A stretch of DNA of 64,000 nucleotides from Variovorax sp. OAS795 (GTDB lineage: Bacteria > Pseudomonadota > Gammaproteobacteria > Burkholderiales > Burkholderiaceae_C): the NCBI RefSeq assembly GCF_040546685.1, contig NZ_JBEPOH010000001.1, forward strand, positions 3,410,001 to 3,474,000. Reading direction: 5' to 3'. A model generated the notes under the pieces. It was not told where the DNA came from and did not search any database. It worked only from the letters and a program-made list of their open reading frames with translations. Position numbers and translations under genes: made by a program. Each line of letters begins with the position of its first letter. The stretch's first letter is position 1. Below are positions 44,268-54,512 of the stretch, piece by piece.

Positions 44268-45584
44268 TCATTGCTTTTGAAACGGACCCCAGTCCGGTTC
44301 TCTTATGTCTCCCGCCTGCCCGGCCAGCCGTGCTTTTATTTTTCCGTCCAGGGTGGTCGTCATGAGCGCTTCGCGGCCTTGGAGCTGCGTTGCGTAGACG
44401 ATCAACTTGCTGTTGGGGGCGAAACTCGGACTCTCGTCTGCCGTGGTGTCGGTGATGGCCGAGACATTGCCGGAGGCCAACTCCATCACATGGAGTTTGA
44501 ACGCCCCGCCCACGCGGGAAATGTAGGCCAACCACCGGCCGTCGCCGCTGACAGAAGGAGAAATGTTGTAGGTGCCACTGAAGGTCACGCGCGTCGGCGC
44601 GCCGCCACTGGCGCCCATCTTGTAGATCTGCGGCGCACCGCCGCGGTCGCTGACGAAATAGATCGTGCTGCCGTCGGCCGAGTACACCGGTTCGGTGTCG
44701 ATGCTCGCGCTCTGCGTGAGGCGCCGCGGTTCCCCCCCGGATGCCGGAATGGTGTAGAGCTGCGAGCCGCCATCGCGGCTCAGCGTGACGGCCAGCGAGC
44801 CGCCGTCGGGCGCCCACGCCGGTGCGCTGTTGGAGCCGCGGAAGTTCGCGAGCAGGCGGCGCTGTCCGCTGGCGACGTTGTGCACGTAGACCACGGGCTT
44901 GCGCGATTCGAACGACACGTACGCGAGCTGCTGGCCATTGGAAGACCACACAGGCGAGATGATGGGTTCCGGGCTCGCGAGTGCGGCCTGCGCGTTTTCG
45001 CCGTCGGCGTCTGCCACCCAGAGCGAATAGCGGCTGCCGCCCTTGGTGACATAGGCGATGCGGGTCGAGAAGATGCCCTTGTCGCCGGTGAGCTTCTCGT
45101 AGACGTAGTCGGCGATGCGGTGCGACGCGAGCCGCAGGTCGCCTTGCGGAACCGTATAGCTCTGGCCGCCGAGGTCTTGTCCGCGCACCACGTCCCATAG
45201 GCGAAAGCGCACATCGAAGCGCCCGTCGGCCAGGCGCGTGACGCTGCCGACCACGAGCGAATCCGCAGTGCGCTGGCGCCAGAGTGCGAGGTCGGGGCGA
45301 GAGGCTTCGTCGAGTGCCTGGCCCGACGCATCGACGCCGCGGAACTGGCCGCTGCGTTCCAGGTCGGCCTGCACGATGTCGGAGATCTTCTGCGGCGATG
45401 CATCCTGCCCCTTGAACGGAACCAGCGCGATGGGCCGCTGCGTGAGTCCGACGCCCGACACCTCGACCCGGAACTGGGCGAGCGCGGGCAGCATGGGAGT
45501 TGCAGCAAGAGCTGCAATCAAGGTGCGGCGTGCAAAAAACGATGAAGAAGGAGTTGGAATGGAAACTGGCAACGGCTTGATCAT
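44268..45584 (-). CDS. tolB: Tol-Pal system beta-propeller protein TolB
   Basis: A 438-residue periplasmic protein. The signal region has Arg19-Arg20 and TLIAALAATPMLPALA before QFRVEVSG; the twin arginine resembles a Tat signal. The N-terminal domain (about 40-165) and a six-bladed propeller follow, with blades such as SPVWSSNGQQLAYVSFESRK, APAWAPDGGSLAVTLSRDGG and PSFAPNSKLIVYATQLQGR. It begins tolB-pal-cpoB, and no tolQ, tolR or tolA lies upstream: the next gene is the divergent msbA. Upstream in-frame starts exist but encode no family sequence. Confidence 0.95.
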   Translation of the reverse strand: MIKPLPVSIPTPSSSFFARRTLIAALAATPMLPALAQFRVEVSGVGLTQRPIALVPFKGQDASPQKISDIVQADLERSGQFRGVDASGQALDEASRPDLALWRQRTADSLVVGSVTRLADGRFDVRFRLWDVVRGQDLGGQSYTVPQGDLRLASHRIADYVYEKLTGDKGIFSTRIAYVTKGGSRYSLWVADADGENAQAALASPEPIISPVWSSNGQQLAYVSFESRKPVVYVHNVASGQRRLLANFRGSNSAPAWAPDGGSLAVTLSRDGGSQLYTIPASGGEPRRLTQSASIDTEPVYSADGSTIYFVSDRGGAPQIYKMGASGGAPTRVTFSGTYNISPSVSGDGRWLAYISRVGGAFKLHVMELASGNVSAITDTTADESPSFAPNSKLIVYATQLQGREALMTTTLDGKIKARLAGQAGDIREPDWGPFQKQ

Positions 45585-45733
45585 GCGGTTCGGAGATGTT
45601 TCGGGGTAAAAAGTTCTCCCCACGTGCGACGGGGGTGATGTTACACACTGCTTTGGGTACGCCGTCACAAAACGTGTATTGGCCGGTGCCGTCCTACAAG
45701 GCGCGGGCCCGCGGCGGCCTTTCGAGGCCCCCG

Positions 45734-45739
45734 TAGAAT
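45734..45739 (+). promoter_or_regulatory. Candidate -10 box for msbA (leaderless start)
   Basis: TAGAAT ends 8 bases before the msbA ATG, with no Shine-Dalgarno between. Same geometry as argA and dapC. No clear -35. Confidence 0.5.
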
Positions 45740-45747
45740 CCGCCGCC

Positions 45748-47532
45748 ATGCAAGCATCCCCCGGCAGCGAGACCGCGCGCCCTCCCCTGATGCGCCGGCT
45801 GGCGCGACTCATGACGTGGTTCGGCGGCTCGCGCCGCTGGTGGGCCGTCGGGCTCATCGGCGCGCTGCTGGCTGCCATCACCGAACCGCTCATGGCCGCC
45901 TTGCTCAAGCCGCTGCTCGACCGCGGCTTCAACCGCGGGCAATTGGCGCTGTGGATCGTGCCCGCGGCGGTGCTGCTGCTGTTTGCGGTGCGCGGCATCG
46001 CGCAGTTCATCTCCCAATACGCGCTCTCGCGCATCGCCAACGAAGGCATGCAGCGGCTGCGCCGCGTGCTGTTCCAGCGCCTGCTCGGCGCGGAATTGGC
46101 GCTGTTCTCGCGCCAGTCGGCCAGCGCACTCTCCAACACGGTCGTCTACGAAGTGCAGACCGGCTCCATGCTGCTGGTACAGGCCATGCTGGGCCTCTCG
46201 CGCGACGGCTTCACGCTGGTCGCCCTGCTCGCCTACCTGGTCTATCTGAACTGGAAGCTCACGCTCATCGTGGCGTTCCTGGTGCCGAGCATCTCGTGGA
46301 TCATGAAGGTGTTCTCCAAGCGCCTGTATCGCCTCACGCAGCAGGGCCAGCAGGCCACCGACGAGCTCGCCTACGTGGTCGAGGAAAACGTGCTCGCGCA
46401 CCGCATGGTGCGGCTGCACGGGGCCGAGGCGGCGCAAGGCGAACGCTTCGAGCAGCTGAGCCAGCGCCTGAACCGGCTGGCCGTGAAATCGACCATCGCG
46501 CAAGCGGCCACCACGCCGCTCACGCAGATGATGGCGTCGCTCGCGCTGTCGGTCGTGGTGATGATCGCGCTCTGGCAGAGCGGCGAACAGGGCCTGACGG
46601 TGGGCGGCTTCGTTGCCTACATCACGGCCATGCTGATGCTGATCGCGCCGATCCGCAGGCTGGCGGACATGGCCGCGCCGATCACCCGCGGCCTCGCGGC
46701 GCTCGAGCGTGGGCTGGTGCTCATCGACGACGTGGCGCCCGAGCCGCAAGGCACGTTCAGCCTCGCGCATGCGCAGGGCCGCATCGAGCTTCGCAACGTG
46801 AAAGTCAGCTACCGCGGCGAAGACGAAGCCCTTGCGCTCGATGGTGTCAGCCTGACGATCGAGCCGGGCCAGGTGGTGGCTTTCGTCGGCCCCTCAGGCT
46901 CGGGCAAGACCACACTGGTCAACCTGCTGCCGCGCTTTGTGCTGCCCAGCGGCGGACAGGTGCTGCTCGACGGGCACGACACCGGCGAATGGGAGCTCAA
47001 GAGCCTGCGCGCGCAGTTCGCGATGGTGAGCCAGGACGTGGTCATGCTCAACGACACGCTGGCAGCCAACGTCGCGCTGGGCTCCGAAATCGATCGCGCC
47101 CGGGTGCAGCAATGCATCGAAGCCGCGAATCTCTCCAGCCATGTCGAGAGCCTGCCCGACGGCGTCGACACGGTGCTCGGCCACAATGCGACGCAGCTCT
47201 CGGGCGGGCAGCGCCAGCGCCTCGCCATTGCGCGCGCGCTCTACAAGAACGCGCCGATCCTGCTGCTCGACGAGGCCACATCGGCCCTGGACACCGAATC
47301 GGAGCGGCTGGTGCAGGACGCCCTGCACCGCCTGATGCAGAACCGCACCACGCTGATCGTCGCGCACCGGCTGTCGACCATCCAGCATGCCGACCGCATC
47401 ATCGTGATGGAACAAGGCCGCGTGGCCGAACAAGGCAGCCATGCCCAGCTGATGGCGCTGGACGGGCTCTATGCGCGCCTGCAGACGCTGGCCGTGCGCA
47501 GCGCCACGCCGGGGCAGGACCCGACGCTCTGA
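45748..47532 (+). CDS. msbA: Lipid A export ATP-binding/permease protein MsbA
   Basis: A 594-residue half-transporter (582 in Escherichia coli) that flips lipid A-core across the inner membrane. Six helices lie within about residues 30-330; the ATPase domain has Walker A GPSGSGKTT, Q-loop, signature LSGGQRQR and Walker B LLLDEATSALDTESE. Elements shared with MsbA include ALKPLLDRGFNRG and NTVVYEVQTGSM. It stands alone, divergent from tolB and convergent with rng. Together with lptF/lptG it gives this window three parts of the LPS export route, though other ABC exporters of this type cannot be fully excluded. Confidence 0.92.
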   Translation: MQASPGSETARPPLMRRLARLMTWFGGSRRWWAVGLIGALLAAITEPLMAALLKPLLDRGFNRGQLALWIVPAAVLLLFAVRGIAQFISQYALSRIANEGMQRLRRVLFQRLLGAELALFSRQSASALSNTVVYEVQTGSMLLVQAMLGLSRDGFTLVALLAYLVYLNWKLTLIVAFLVPSISWIMKVFSKRLYRLTQQGQQATDELAYVVEENVLAHRMVRLHGAEAAQGERFEQLSQRLNRLAVKSTIAQAATTPLTQMMASLALSVVVMIALWQSGEQGLTVGGFVAYITAMLMLIAPIRRLADMAAPITRGLAALERGLVLIDDVAPEPQGTFSLAHAQGRIELRNVKVSYRGEDEALALDGVSLTIEPGQVVAFVGPSGSGKTTLVNLLPRFVLPSGGQVLLDGHDTGEWELKSLRAQFAMVSQDVVMLNDTLAANVALGSEIDRARVQQCIEAANLSSHVESLPDGVDTVLGHNATQLSGGQRQRLAIARALYKNAPILLLDEATSALDTESERLVQDALHRLMQNRTTLIVAHRLSTIQHADRIIVMEQGRVAEQGSHAQLMALDGLYARLQTLAVRSATPGQDPTL

Positions 47533-47541
47533 TCCCGGCGA

Positions 47542-49068
47542 TCAGAGCAGGACGATGTCGTACTGGCCTTGCCCGATCGCCGGCTCGGCCTGCAATGAAA
47601 TCGGCTTGCCGATGAAGTCGCTCAGCCCCGCGAGGTGCTGGCTTTCTTCGTCGAGAAACAGCTCGATCACCTGCGGCGACGACACGATGCGGAACTCGCG
47701 CGGCGTGAACTGCCGCGCTTCGCGCAGTATCTCGCGCATGGCGTCGTAGGCCACGCTGCGCGCTGTCTTCACGATGCCCTGCCCGCCGCATGCGGCGCAA
47801 GGCTCGCACAGCATGTGGGCCAGCGATTCGCGCGTGCGTTTGCGCGTCATCTCGACGAGCCCGAGCTGCGAAAAGCCACCCGCGGTGGTCTTGACCCGGT
47901 CGCGCGCGAGCTGCTTTCGGAACTCGGCCAGCACCTGCTCGCGGTGGTCGTCGCGGCCCATGTCGATGAAGTCGACGATGATGATCCCGCCCAGGTTGCG
48001 CAGCCGCAATTGCCGGGCAATGGCCTGCGCCGCTTCGAGGTTCGTCTTGAAGATGGTGTCGTCGAAATTGCGCGCACCGACGAATCCGCCGGTGTTCACG
48101 TCCACCGTGGTGAGGGCCTCGGTCTGGTCCACCACGAGGTAGCCCCCCGACTTGAGCTCGACGCGCCGGCCCAGTGCCTTGGCGATTTCCTCGTCGACCG
48201 AATACAGGTCGAAGATCGGCCGCTCGCCCTTGTAGTGCTGCAGCTTGCCGGCGGCCTGGGGCATGTATTCGAGGCCGAACTTGAGCAGCACCTCGAACTG
48301 CTCGCGCGAGTCGATGCGGATGGTCTGCGTGTCTTCGCTGGTCATGTCGCGCAGCACCCGCTGCAGCAGGCTCAGGTCCTGGTGCAGCAGCGACATCGCC
48401 GGCATCTTGCCCGACGCTTCGCGGATGCGCGACCAGGTCTTGCGCAGGTAGGCGATGTCTTCGGCCAGCTCGGCATCGCTCGAGTCCTCGCCATTGGTGC
48501 GCAGGATGAAGCCGCCCGTGTTGGCGGGCACCACGCCGCCGCTGTCGGCGGCCGCGGCCGCTTCGATCAGCGCGAGCATGCGCGCGCGCAGCGAGTCGCG
48601 CTGGTCCGACGGAATCTTCTGCGACACGCCGATGTGGTTGTCCTGCGGCAGGAACACCAGCAGCCGGCCGGCAATGCTGATCTGCGTCGACAGCCGCGCG
48701 CCCTTGGTGCCGATCGGGTCCTTGATCACCTGCACCAGCAATGACTGGCCCTCGAACACCTGCTTCTCGATGGGCACGATCGGCCCGCCGTTGCGGTGCT
48801 CGCGCTCGGGCGCCGGCGCACTGGGGCGCGACCCCGGCGTGAACGGCGCCACGATGTCGGCCACATGCAGGAAGGCCGTGCGCTCCAGGCCGACGTCGAT
48901 GAAGGCCGACTGCATGCCAGGCAGCACGCGCGAGACCTTGCCCAGGTAGATGTTGCCGACCAGCCCGCGCTCCAACGTGCGTTCGACGTGCAGCTCTTGC
49001 ACCGCGCCGTGCTCGACCAGCGCCACACGGGTCTCCTGCGGAGACCAGTTGATCAGGATGTCTTGCAT
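47542..49068 (-). CDS. rng: Ribonuclease G
   Basis: RNase G (CafA) matures 16S rRNA 5' ends and decays some mRNAs. The 508-residue protein starts MQDILINWSPQETRVALVEH, with an S1 domain (about 38-125, GNIYLGKVSRVLPGMQSAFI), an RNase H-like and DNase I-like core with the metal-binding IIIVDFIDMGRDDHREQVL, and the zinc-link CEPCAACGG. It lacks the long C-terminal scaffold of RNase E, so G is the better name. Last gene of the yebC-purD-hemF-nadD-rsfS-rlmH-maf-rng unit, 14 bases after maf. Confidence 0.94.
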   Translation of the reverse strand: MQDILINWSPQETRVALVEHGAVQELHVERTLERGLVGNIYLGKVSRVLPGMQSAFIDVGLERTAFLHVADIVAPFTPGSRPSAPAPEREHRNGGPIVPIEKQVFEGQSLLVQVIKDPIGTKGARLSTQISIAGRLLVFLPQDNHIGVSQKIPSDQRDSLRARMLALIEAAAAADSGGVVPANTGGFILRTNGEDSSDAELAEDIAYLRKTWSRIREASGKMPAMSLLHQDLSLLQRVLRDMTSEDTQTIRIDSREQFEVLLKFGLEYMPQAAGKLQHYKGERPIFDLYSVDEEIAKALGRRVELKSGGYLVVDQTEALTTVDVNTGGFVGARNFDDTIFKTNLEAAQAIARQLRLRNLGGIIIVDFIDMGRDDHREQVLAEFRKQLARDRVKTTAGGFSQLGLVEMTRKRTRESLAHMLCEPCAACGGQGIVKTARSVAYDAMREILREARQFTPREFRIVSSPQVIELFLDEESQHLAGLSDFIGKPISLQAEPAIGQGQYDIVLL

Positions 49069-49082
49069 GGAAATTGGAATTC

Positions 49083-49691
49083 TCAGGTATTGAAACCGGC
49101 GCGGCGAAGGATCTGCGCGGTCTCGAACATCGGGAGTCCCATGATGCCCGAATAGGACCCGCTGATGTGCTCGATGAACGCTGCCGCCGCGCCCTGGATC
49201 GCATAGGCGCCGGCCTTGCCGAGCGGCTCGCCGCTCTGGGCATAGCGCGCGATCTGCTTTGCGGTCATGGCTGCGAAACGCACGCGCGAAACACTGAGCG
49301 CGGCATGGCGGCGGCGGCCATGCTGCAGCGCCACGGCGGTCAGCACGCGGTGCGTGGTGCCAGACAGGAGCGCGAGCATGCGCTCGGCATCGCGCGCGTC
49401 TTCGGGTTTGCCCAGGATGCTGCGGCCGATGGCCACCGTGGTGTCGGCGCAGAGCACCGGCGCATCGGCCAGCCCGTTGCGCTTGCGCCGCGCAACGGCC
49501 GCATCGAGCTTGAGCGCGGTGACGCGCTGCACGTAGGCGGTGGGCGATTCGCCCGGCAGCACGGCTTCGAGCGATTCGGCATCTTCGTCAGGGCCGGCCA
49601 GCAACAACTCGTGGCGAACGCCGAATTGGCCGAGCAGCTGGGCGCGGCGCGGGCTTTGCGACGCGAGATAGATGAAGTCTGGTGCTGTCAT
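49083..49691 (-). CDS. maf: Maf-like nucleotide pyrophosphatase
   Basis: A 202-residue house-cleaning NTP pyrophosphatase. It starts [20 protein letters not shown], the Ser-Gln-Ser-Pro-Arg-Arg version of the phosphate-binding loop, has ADTTVAIG and the signature [20 protein letters not shown] with GLP. Maf/YhdE proteins hydrolyse dTTP, UTP or modified nucleotides. Its ATG overlaps the rlmH stop (ATGA), and it precedes rng as in the yhdE-rng order of other proteobacteria. Confidence 0.94.
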   Translation of the reverse strand: MTAPDFIYLASQSPRRAQLLGQFGVRHELLLAGPDEDAESLEAVLPGESPTAYVQRVTALKLDAAVARRKRNGLADAPVLCADTTVAIGRSILGKPEDARDAERMLALLSGTTHRVLTAVALQHGRRRHAALSVSRVRFAAMTAKQIARYAQSGEPLGKAGAYAIQGAAAAFIEHISGSYSGIMGLPMFETAQILRRAGFNT

Positions 49692-50155
49692 TCCCGGTGG
49701 TACGGATGTCCCGCGTTGACCGACCAGGCCCGGTACAGCTGCTCCACGAGCAGCACGCGCGCCATCGCATGCGGCAGGGTCAGGTCGGAGAGGCGGATGC
49801 GTTCGTGGGCCGCGGCCTTGAAGGCCGGGTCGAGCCCGTCGGGCCCGCCGATGACCAGGGCCACGTCGTCGCCCTCGCCTTGCCAGGCCTGCAGGCGCGC
49901 GGCCAGCGCCTTGGTGGTGAGCGCGGTGCCGCGCTCATCGAGCGCCACGATGCGCATGCCCCTGGCAATGGCGCCTTCGATGCGCTCGCGTTCGGCGGCG
50001 TAGAGGGTCTCGAGCGACTTGGAACCGCGCGGCTCGGTCTTCACTGCCCGCAGTTCGAGCTTGAGCTCGGGCGGGAAGCGCTTGGCGTAGTCGTCCCAGG
50101 CAGTCTGCGCCCAGTCGGGCATGCGCTGCCCGACGGCGACCACCAGGAGTTTCAT
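49688..50155 (-). CDS. rlmH: 23S rRNA pseudouridine-1915 N3-methyltransferase RlmH
   Basis: A 155-residue SPOUT methyltransferase that methylates the pseudouridine in helix 69 of 23S rRNA. It starts [20 protein letters not shown], has the SAM loop [15 protein letters not shown] and the C-terminal [24 protein letters not shown] knot ending HPYHRE, as in all RlmH. Overlaps rsfS at its start and maf at its end by four bases each. Length is normal (155). Confidence 0.96.
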   Translation of the reverse strand: MKLLVVAVGQRMPDWAQTAWDDYAKRFPPELKLELRAVKTEPRGSKSLETLYAAERERIEGAIARGMRIVALDERGTALTTKALAARLQAWQGEGDDVALVIGGPDGLDPAFKAAAHERIRLSDLTLPHAMARVLLVEQLYRAWSVNAGHPYHRE

Positions 50156-50817
50156 GCGCGGCGGGCTGGCGCCTTTTTCGCAGGCGCCTTCTTGGCCGCG
50201 GGCTTCTTGGCGGCCGGCTTGCCGACCACCTTGACCGGCACGCGCGCGGTTGTGGTCTTCCGGGCCGGTGCCTTCCTGGCGGCGGTTTTCTTGGCCGGAC
50301 TGCGGCTGGCCTTCTCGGCCTTGGCTTCCTGCTCGGCCGCGCGAATGGCGGTCTTGGCCGCGCTGGTGCGGCGCAGGCTGGGAGTCTTGGCCGCCACCGG
50401 CTTCTTCTCTTCGGTGACCTTGGAGGCCGTTGCAAGCGCCGGCTTGGTGCCGCCGAGCTTGGCGCGCACGGGCTTGTCGCCCCAGATCTCTTCGAGGTGG
50501 TAGTACTGGCGGATGGCGGGCTGCATGATGTGCGCGACGGCCGCGCCGCAGTCCACGATGATCCACTCGCCGTTGTCCTCGCCCTCGATGCGCGGCTTGC
50601 CGAAGCCGGCCTCGCGCACCGCATCGCGAACGCTGGCGGCCAGCGCCTTGGTCTGGCGGTTGGAGGTGCCCGAGGCAACGATCACACGTTCGAACAGCGG
50701 TGACAGATGCTCTGTGTCGAAAACCTGGATGTCCTGCGCCTTGACGTCTTCGAGTCCATCGATGATGGCTCGCTGGAGTTTCTGGGTGTCTTTCTTGGCG
50801 GCGGCTTCAGTGGTCAT
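50152..50817 (-). CDS. rsfS: Ribosome silencing factor RsfS with a histone-like basic tail
   Basis: RsfS binds L14 of the large ribosomal subunit and blocks subunit joining in nutrient-poor conditions. Residues 1-117 form the full RsfS domain ([64 protein letters not shown]), the usual length of the whole protein. An added tail of about 100 residues is rich in Ala, Lys, Pro and Arg with repeated [13 protein letters not shown] units, resembling histone H1/AlgP-like tails, and is probably disordered and nucleic acid-binding. It overlaps nadD (TGATG) and rlmH (ATGA). nadD and rsfS are adjacent in many bacteria. Confidence 0.93.
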   Translation of the reverse strand: MTTEAAAKKDTQKLQRAIIDGLEDVKAQDIQVFDTEHLSPLFERVIVASGTSNRQTKALAASVRDAVREAGFGKPRIEGEDNGEWIIVDCGAAVAHIMQPAIRQYYHLEEIWGDKPVRAKLGGTKPALATASKVTEEKKPVAAKTPSLRRTSAAKTAIRAAEQEAKAEKASRSPAKKTAARKAPARKTTTARVPVKVVGKPAAKKPAAKKAPAKKAPARRA

Positions 50818-51446
50818 CAGGCAGGGCGGTAAAGGTGGTGTCGGTCAATATAGCGTGCAACGGCTGGCGGAACCAGCGAGGAAATGTCCTCGCCGAGCGC
50901 CGCCCGCCGCCGTATGTCGGTGGCGCTGGTGTCCATGGCCGGCAGATCGAGCGCTTCGAAACGTGCGCCGGCTGGAAGGCCGGGCAGCATCTTCGGATCA
51001 AAACGGGCAGTGCCGCCCGCCGATAATGCGCGATACGCTACAGAAACAATAGCAATGCCGAGTATAGCCTGCCAGCCGTGCCATGTCGGCAACGCACTGG
51101 CCTGGTCGGCACCCATGATCAGCACCAGTTGGGCTCCGGGTTGCTCGCGCTGCAATTCATGCAGGGTGTCGAGCGTGTAGGTGGGACCGTCGCGCAGCAC
51201 TTCGCGGCTGTCGACCACCACGGTGCCGTTCAGCCCTGAAAAAGCCAGCCGCGCCATCGCGAGGCGGTCTTTCGCAGGCGTCAAGGCCCGGCTCTTGTGC
51301 CAGGCCTGCCCCGTGGGGATGACATGCAGTTCGGCCAGGCCGAGCTGGGAGAGTGCCGCCTCGGCCAGTGCCACGTGCGCGTTGTGCGGCGGGTCGAAGG
51401 CACCGCCGAAAATGCCGATGCGCGGGGCGGGGCCGGAGGCGCTCAC
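50817..51446 (-). CDS. nadD: Nicotinate-nucleotide adenylyltransferase NadD
   Basis: NadD transfers AMP to nicotinate mononucleotide in NAD synthesis. The 209-residue protein begins with GTG at 51446, overlapping the hemF stop (GTGA). It has the nucleotidyltransferase loop [38 protein letters not shown] and the ATDIRRR motif near the C-terminus. Length is normal (about 213). Upstream starts run through hemF and were rejected. Its stop overlaps rsfS. Confidence 0.94.
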   Translation of the reverse strand: MSASGPAPRIGIFGGAFDPPHNAHVALAEAALSQLGLAELHVIPTGQAWHKSRALTPAKDRLAMARLAFSGLNGTVVVDSREVLRDGPTYTLDTLHELQREQPGAQLVLIMGADQASALPTWHGWQAILGIAIVSVAYRALSAGGTARFDPKMLPGLPAGARFEALDLPAMDTSATDIRRRAALGEDISSLVPPAVARYIDRHHLYRPA

Positions 51447-52360
51447 ACCCAGTCGCGCCGCACGATGAAGTCGCTGTACAGCGCGGCTTCGGGACTGCCC
51501 GGCTCGGGCTGCTGGCGGTAGGCCCAGCTTGCGAGCGGCGGCATCGACAGCAGGATCGATTCGGTGCGCCCGCCCGACTGCAGTCCGAAGTGCGTGCCGC
51601 GGTCCCACACGAGGTTGAATTCCACGTAGCGTCCGCGCCGGTAGAGCTGGAACGCCCGTTCGCGCTCTCCCCATGGCATGCCGCGACGGCGCTCCACGAC
51701 GGGCAGGTAGGCCGGCAGGAAGGCATCGCCTACGGAACGCAGCATCGCAAAGGCGTTCTCGAATCCGCCCTCGGCAAAGTCGTCGAAGAAGATGCCGCCG
51801 ATGCCGCGCTGCTCCTTGCGGTGCTTGAGAAAGAAATACTCGTCGCACCAGGTCTTGAAGCGCGGGTACTTGTCGTCGCCGAAGGGAGCGAGCGCGTCCT
51901 GGCACACGGTGTGGAAGTGCACCGCGTCTTCCTCGAAGCCGTAGCAGGGTGTCAGGTCCATGCCACCGCCGAACCAGCACACCGGGTCCTTGCCTTCGGG
52001 CAGCGCCGCCAGCATGCGCACGTTCATGTGGACGATCGGCACGTAGGGATTGCGCGGATGGAACACCAGCGAAACGCCCATGGCCTCGAAAGGCGCACCC
52101 GCGAGCTCCGGCCGGTTCTGCGTGGCCGATGGCGGCAGCCTGGGCCCGCGCACCTGAGAGAAGCCGCAGCCCGCGCGCTCGAACAGATCGCCGCCTTCGA
52201 GGATGCAGGTGAGTCCGCTGCCTTGCAGCGCCTCGCCGGGTTCTTTTTGCCAGGCGTCGCGCGTGCAGGCGCCGCCATCGGCCGCCTCGACGGCGGCGAC
52301 GATCTCCTGCTGCAGCTTGCGCAGGTAGTCGCCGACCGCTGCCGGGTGGGTCTGTTGCAT
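51443..52360 (-). CDS. hemF: Oxygen-dependent coproporphyrinogen III oxidase HemF
   Basis: HemF decarboxylates two propionates of coproporphyrinogen III with O2 in heme synthesis. The 305-residue protein (299 in Escherichia coli) has [60 protein letters not shown] and [20 protein letters not shown], all conserved. ATG at 52360 overlaps the purD stop (TGATG) and its own stop overlaps the nadD start. Its presence indicates an aerobic heme pathway. Confidence 0.97.
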   Translation of the reverse strand: MQQTHPAAVGDYLRKLQQEIVAAVEAADGGACTRDAWQKEPGEALQGSGLTCILEGGDLFERAGCGFSQVRGPRLPPSATQNRPELAGAPFEAMGVSLVFHPRNPYVPIVHMNVRMLAALPEGKDPVCWFGGGMDLTPCYGFEEDAVHFHTVCQDALAPFGDDKYPRFKTWCDEYFFLKHRKEQRGIGGIFFDDFAEGGFENAFAMLRSVGDAFLPAYLPVVERRRGMPWGERERAFQLYRRGRYVEFNLVWDRGTHFGLQSGGRTESILLSMPPLASWAYRQQPEPGSPEAALYSDFIVRRDWV

Positions 52361-53658
52361 CAGGCGTGCGGGGTGTTGCGCGCGTGGACCGCGCGGTGCC
52401 CGATATCCTTGCGGTATTGCGCCCCGTCGAAGGCGATGCGCGCCGCGACTTCATAGGCACGCTGCTGCGCAAGCTTCACGCTGTCGGCCAGCGCGGTCAC
52501 GCACAGCACGCGGCCCCCGCTGGTCTTGAGTTCGCCGTCCTGCTGCGTGGTGCCGGCATGGAACACCACGGCATCGGGTGCCTCGGGCGGAATGCCGGTG
52601 ATGCGGTCGCCCTTGCGCGGCGACAGCGGATAGCCGTGCGCCGCCATCACCACGCCTAGCGCCACGCGCCGGTCCCACTGCAGTTCGACCTGGTCGAGCG
52701 TGCCGTCGGTGGCATGCCAGAAGACTTCGAACAGGTCGGACTTGAGCCGCATCATGATGGGCTGGGTTTCGGGATCGCCCATGCGGCAGTTGAATTCGAG
52801 CGTCTTCGGGTGTCCCGTGGCGTCGATCATCAAGCCTGCGTAGAGAAAGCCGGTGAACGGGATGCCGTCTTTTTCCATGCCGCGGATGGTCGGCAGGATG
52901 ATCTCTCGCATGGCGCGCGCGTGCACCTCGGCCGTGACCACGGGCGCGGGCGAGTAGGCGCCCATGCCGCCGGTGTTGGGACCATCGTCGTTGTCGAGCA
53001 GGCGCTTGTGGTCCTGGCTGGTGGCCAGCGCGGTCACGTTCTTGCCGTCGCACAGCACGATGAAGCTGGCTTCCTCGCCCTGCAGGAATTCTTCGATCAC
53101 CACGCGTGCGCCGCCATCGTTGTGGGACACGCCGAACTTGTTGTCGACCAGCATGAAGTCGACCGCCTCGTGCGCCTCCTGCGCCGTCATGGCCACCACC
53201 ACGCCCTTGCCGGCGGCCAGGCCGTCGGCCTTGACCACGATGGGGGCGCCCTTGGCGTCGATGTAGGCGTGGGCCGCGGCCGCGTCGGTGAAGGCCTCGT
53301 ACTCGGCGGTGGGAATCTTGTGGCGCTTCATGAACGCCTTGGAGAACGCCTTGGAACTCTCGAGCTGCGCAGCCGCCCGCGTGGGCCCGAAGATGCGCAG
53401 GCCGTGGGCGCGGAATTCGTCCACCACGCCGGCCGCCAGCGGCCCCTCGGGGCCGACGACGGTGAGCGCGATCTTTTCCCTCGCGGCCCACTCGCGCAGC
53501 GCGGCGGGCTCGGTGATGTCGATGCAGTCGTAGCGCTCGTCGCTCACGGTGCCGCCGTTGCCGGGCGCCACGTACACGCGGCTGACCCGGCTGGCCTGCG
53601 CCAGCCGCCACGCCAAGGCGTGTTCCCGGCCCCCTCCTCCAATTACCAGTACCTTCAT
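52360..53658 (-). CDS. purD: Phosphoribosylamine-glycine ligase PurD
   Basis: PurD joins glycine to phosphoribosylamine in purine synthesis. The 432-residue ATP-grasp protein starts [20 protein letters not shown], has [17 protein letters not shown], the [11 protein letters not shown] loop and [15 protein letters not shown], the standard PurD motifs. Length is typical (429). First gene after yebC, 34 bases downstream, and overlapping hemF at the end. Confidence 0.97.
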   Translation of the reverse strand: MKVLVIGGGGREHALAWRLAQASRVSRVYVAPGNGGTVSDERYDCIDITEPAALREWAAREKIALTVVGPEGPLAAGVVDEFRAHGLRIFGPTRAAAQLESSKAFSKAFMKRHKIPTAEYEAFTDAAAAHAYIDAKGAPIVVKADGLAAGKGVVVAMTAQEAHEAVDFMLVDNKFGVSHNDGGARVVIEEFLQGEEASFIVLCDGKNVTALATSQDHKRLLDNDDGPNTGGMGAYSPAPVVTAEVHARAMREIILPTIRGMEKDGIPFTGFLYAGLMIDATGHPKTLEFNCRMGDPETQPIMMRLKSDLFEVFWHATDGTLDQVELQWDRRVALGVVMAAHGYPLSPRKGDRITGIPPEAPDAVVFHAGTTQQDGELKTSGGRVLCVTALADSVKLAQQRAYEVAARIAFDGAQYRKDIGHRAVHARNTPHA

Positions 53659-53692
53659 TCGTGGGCCTTGTTCATTCGCTGTGTATCAATGT

Positions 53693-54418
53693 TCATTCGG
53701 AAAGCGCGGCGTTGTGATAGACCGCCTGGACGTCGTCCAAGTCTTCCAGCACATCGAGCAGCTTCTGCATCCTGGCGGCGTCTTCGCCGGTCAGCTCGAT
53801 CGTGTTCTCGGCCCGCATGGTGACCTCGGCCACCTCGGCCTTGAGGCCGCCTGCTTCCAGGGCGTTCTTGATGGTTTCGAAATCGGCCACGGCGGTGATC
53901 ACCTCGATGGCGCCGTCGTCGTCCGTGACGACGTCCTCGGCGCCGGCTTCGAGCGCGGCCTCCATGACCTTGTCCTCATCCGTGCCTGGCGCGAAGATGA
54001 TCTGTCCGCAGTGCTTGAACTGGAAGGCGACCGAGCCCTCGGTGCCCATGTTGCCGCCATGCTTGGAGAAGGCGTGGCGCACTTCGGCCACGGTGCGCAC
54101 GCGGTTGTCGGTCATGGTGTCGACGATGATCGCCGCGCCGCCGATGCCGTACCCTTCGTAACGAATTTCTTCGTAGTTGACGCCTTCGAGATTGCCCGTG
54201 GCCTTGTCGATATTGCGCTTGACGGTGTCGATCGGCAGGTTGACCGCCTTGGCCTTCTCGACCGCCAGCCGCAGACGGGGGTTGGCGCTGAGGTCACCGC
54301 CGCCGGCGCGCGCGGCCACCGTGATTTCGCGAATGGCGCGCGTCCAGAGCTTTCCGCGCTTCTCGTCCTGGCGGCCCTTCCGGTGCTGAATGTTTGCCCA
54401 TTTGCTATGTCCGGCCAT
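53693..54418 (-). CDS. yebC: YebC/PmpR family regulatory protein
   Basis: A 241-residue protein of the YebC/TACO1 family. It starts [20 protein letters not shown], has [33 protein letters not shown] and [18 protein letters not shown]. Members were described as DNA-binding transcription regulators, and more recently linked to translation of proline-rich stretches. Length is normal (about 240). It starts the eight-gene unit ending in rng and faces the pigment-cluster operon across 106 bases. Upstream in-frame starts lack family sequence. Confidence 0.95.
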   Translation of the reverse strand: MAGHSKWANIQHRKGRQDEKRGKLWTRAIREITVAARAGGGDLSANPRLRLAVEKAKAVNLPIDTVKRNIDKATGNLEGVNYEEIRYEGYGIGGAAIIVDTMTDNRVRTVAEVRHAFSKHGGNMGTEGSVAFQFKHCGQIIFAPGTDEDKVMEAALEAGAEDVVTDDDGAIEVITAVADFETIKNALEAGGLKAEVAEVTMRAENTIELTGEDAARMQKLLDVLEDLDDVQAVYHNAALSE

Positions 54419-54435
54419 GACTTTGTTCTCGCAAT

Positions 54436-54455
54436 CCTGTGTTTTCAAAAACAGG
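54436..54455. promoter_or_regulatory. Imperfect palindrome between yebC and the pigment cluster
   Basis: CCTGTGTTTT and AAAAACAGG form a dyad with one mismatch in the divergent promoter region. It may be an operator for either direction or only an AT-rich promoter element. Confidence 0.35.
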
Positions 54456-54512
54456 CTCCGAGTTTACTGTCCGGCGCACACAACGGCCGCCAGGGCACCG
54501 CTCCCTTTTGGT

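Noticed and set aside
50152..50500. Lys/Ala-rich tail of RsfS as a separate histone-like gene
   Set aside because: It is in frame with RsfS with no stop and no internal start signal.
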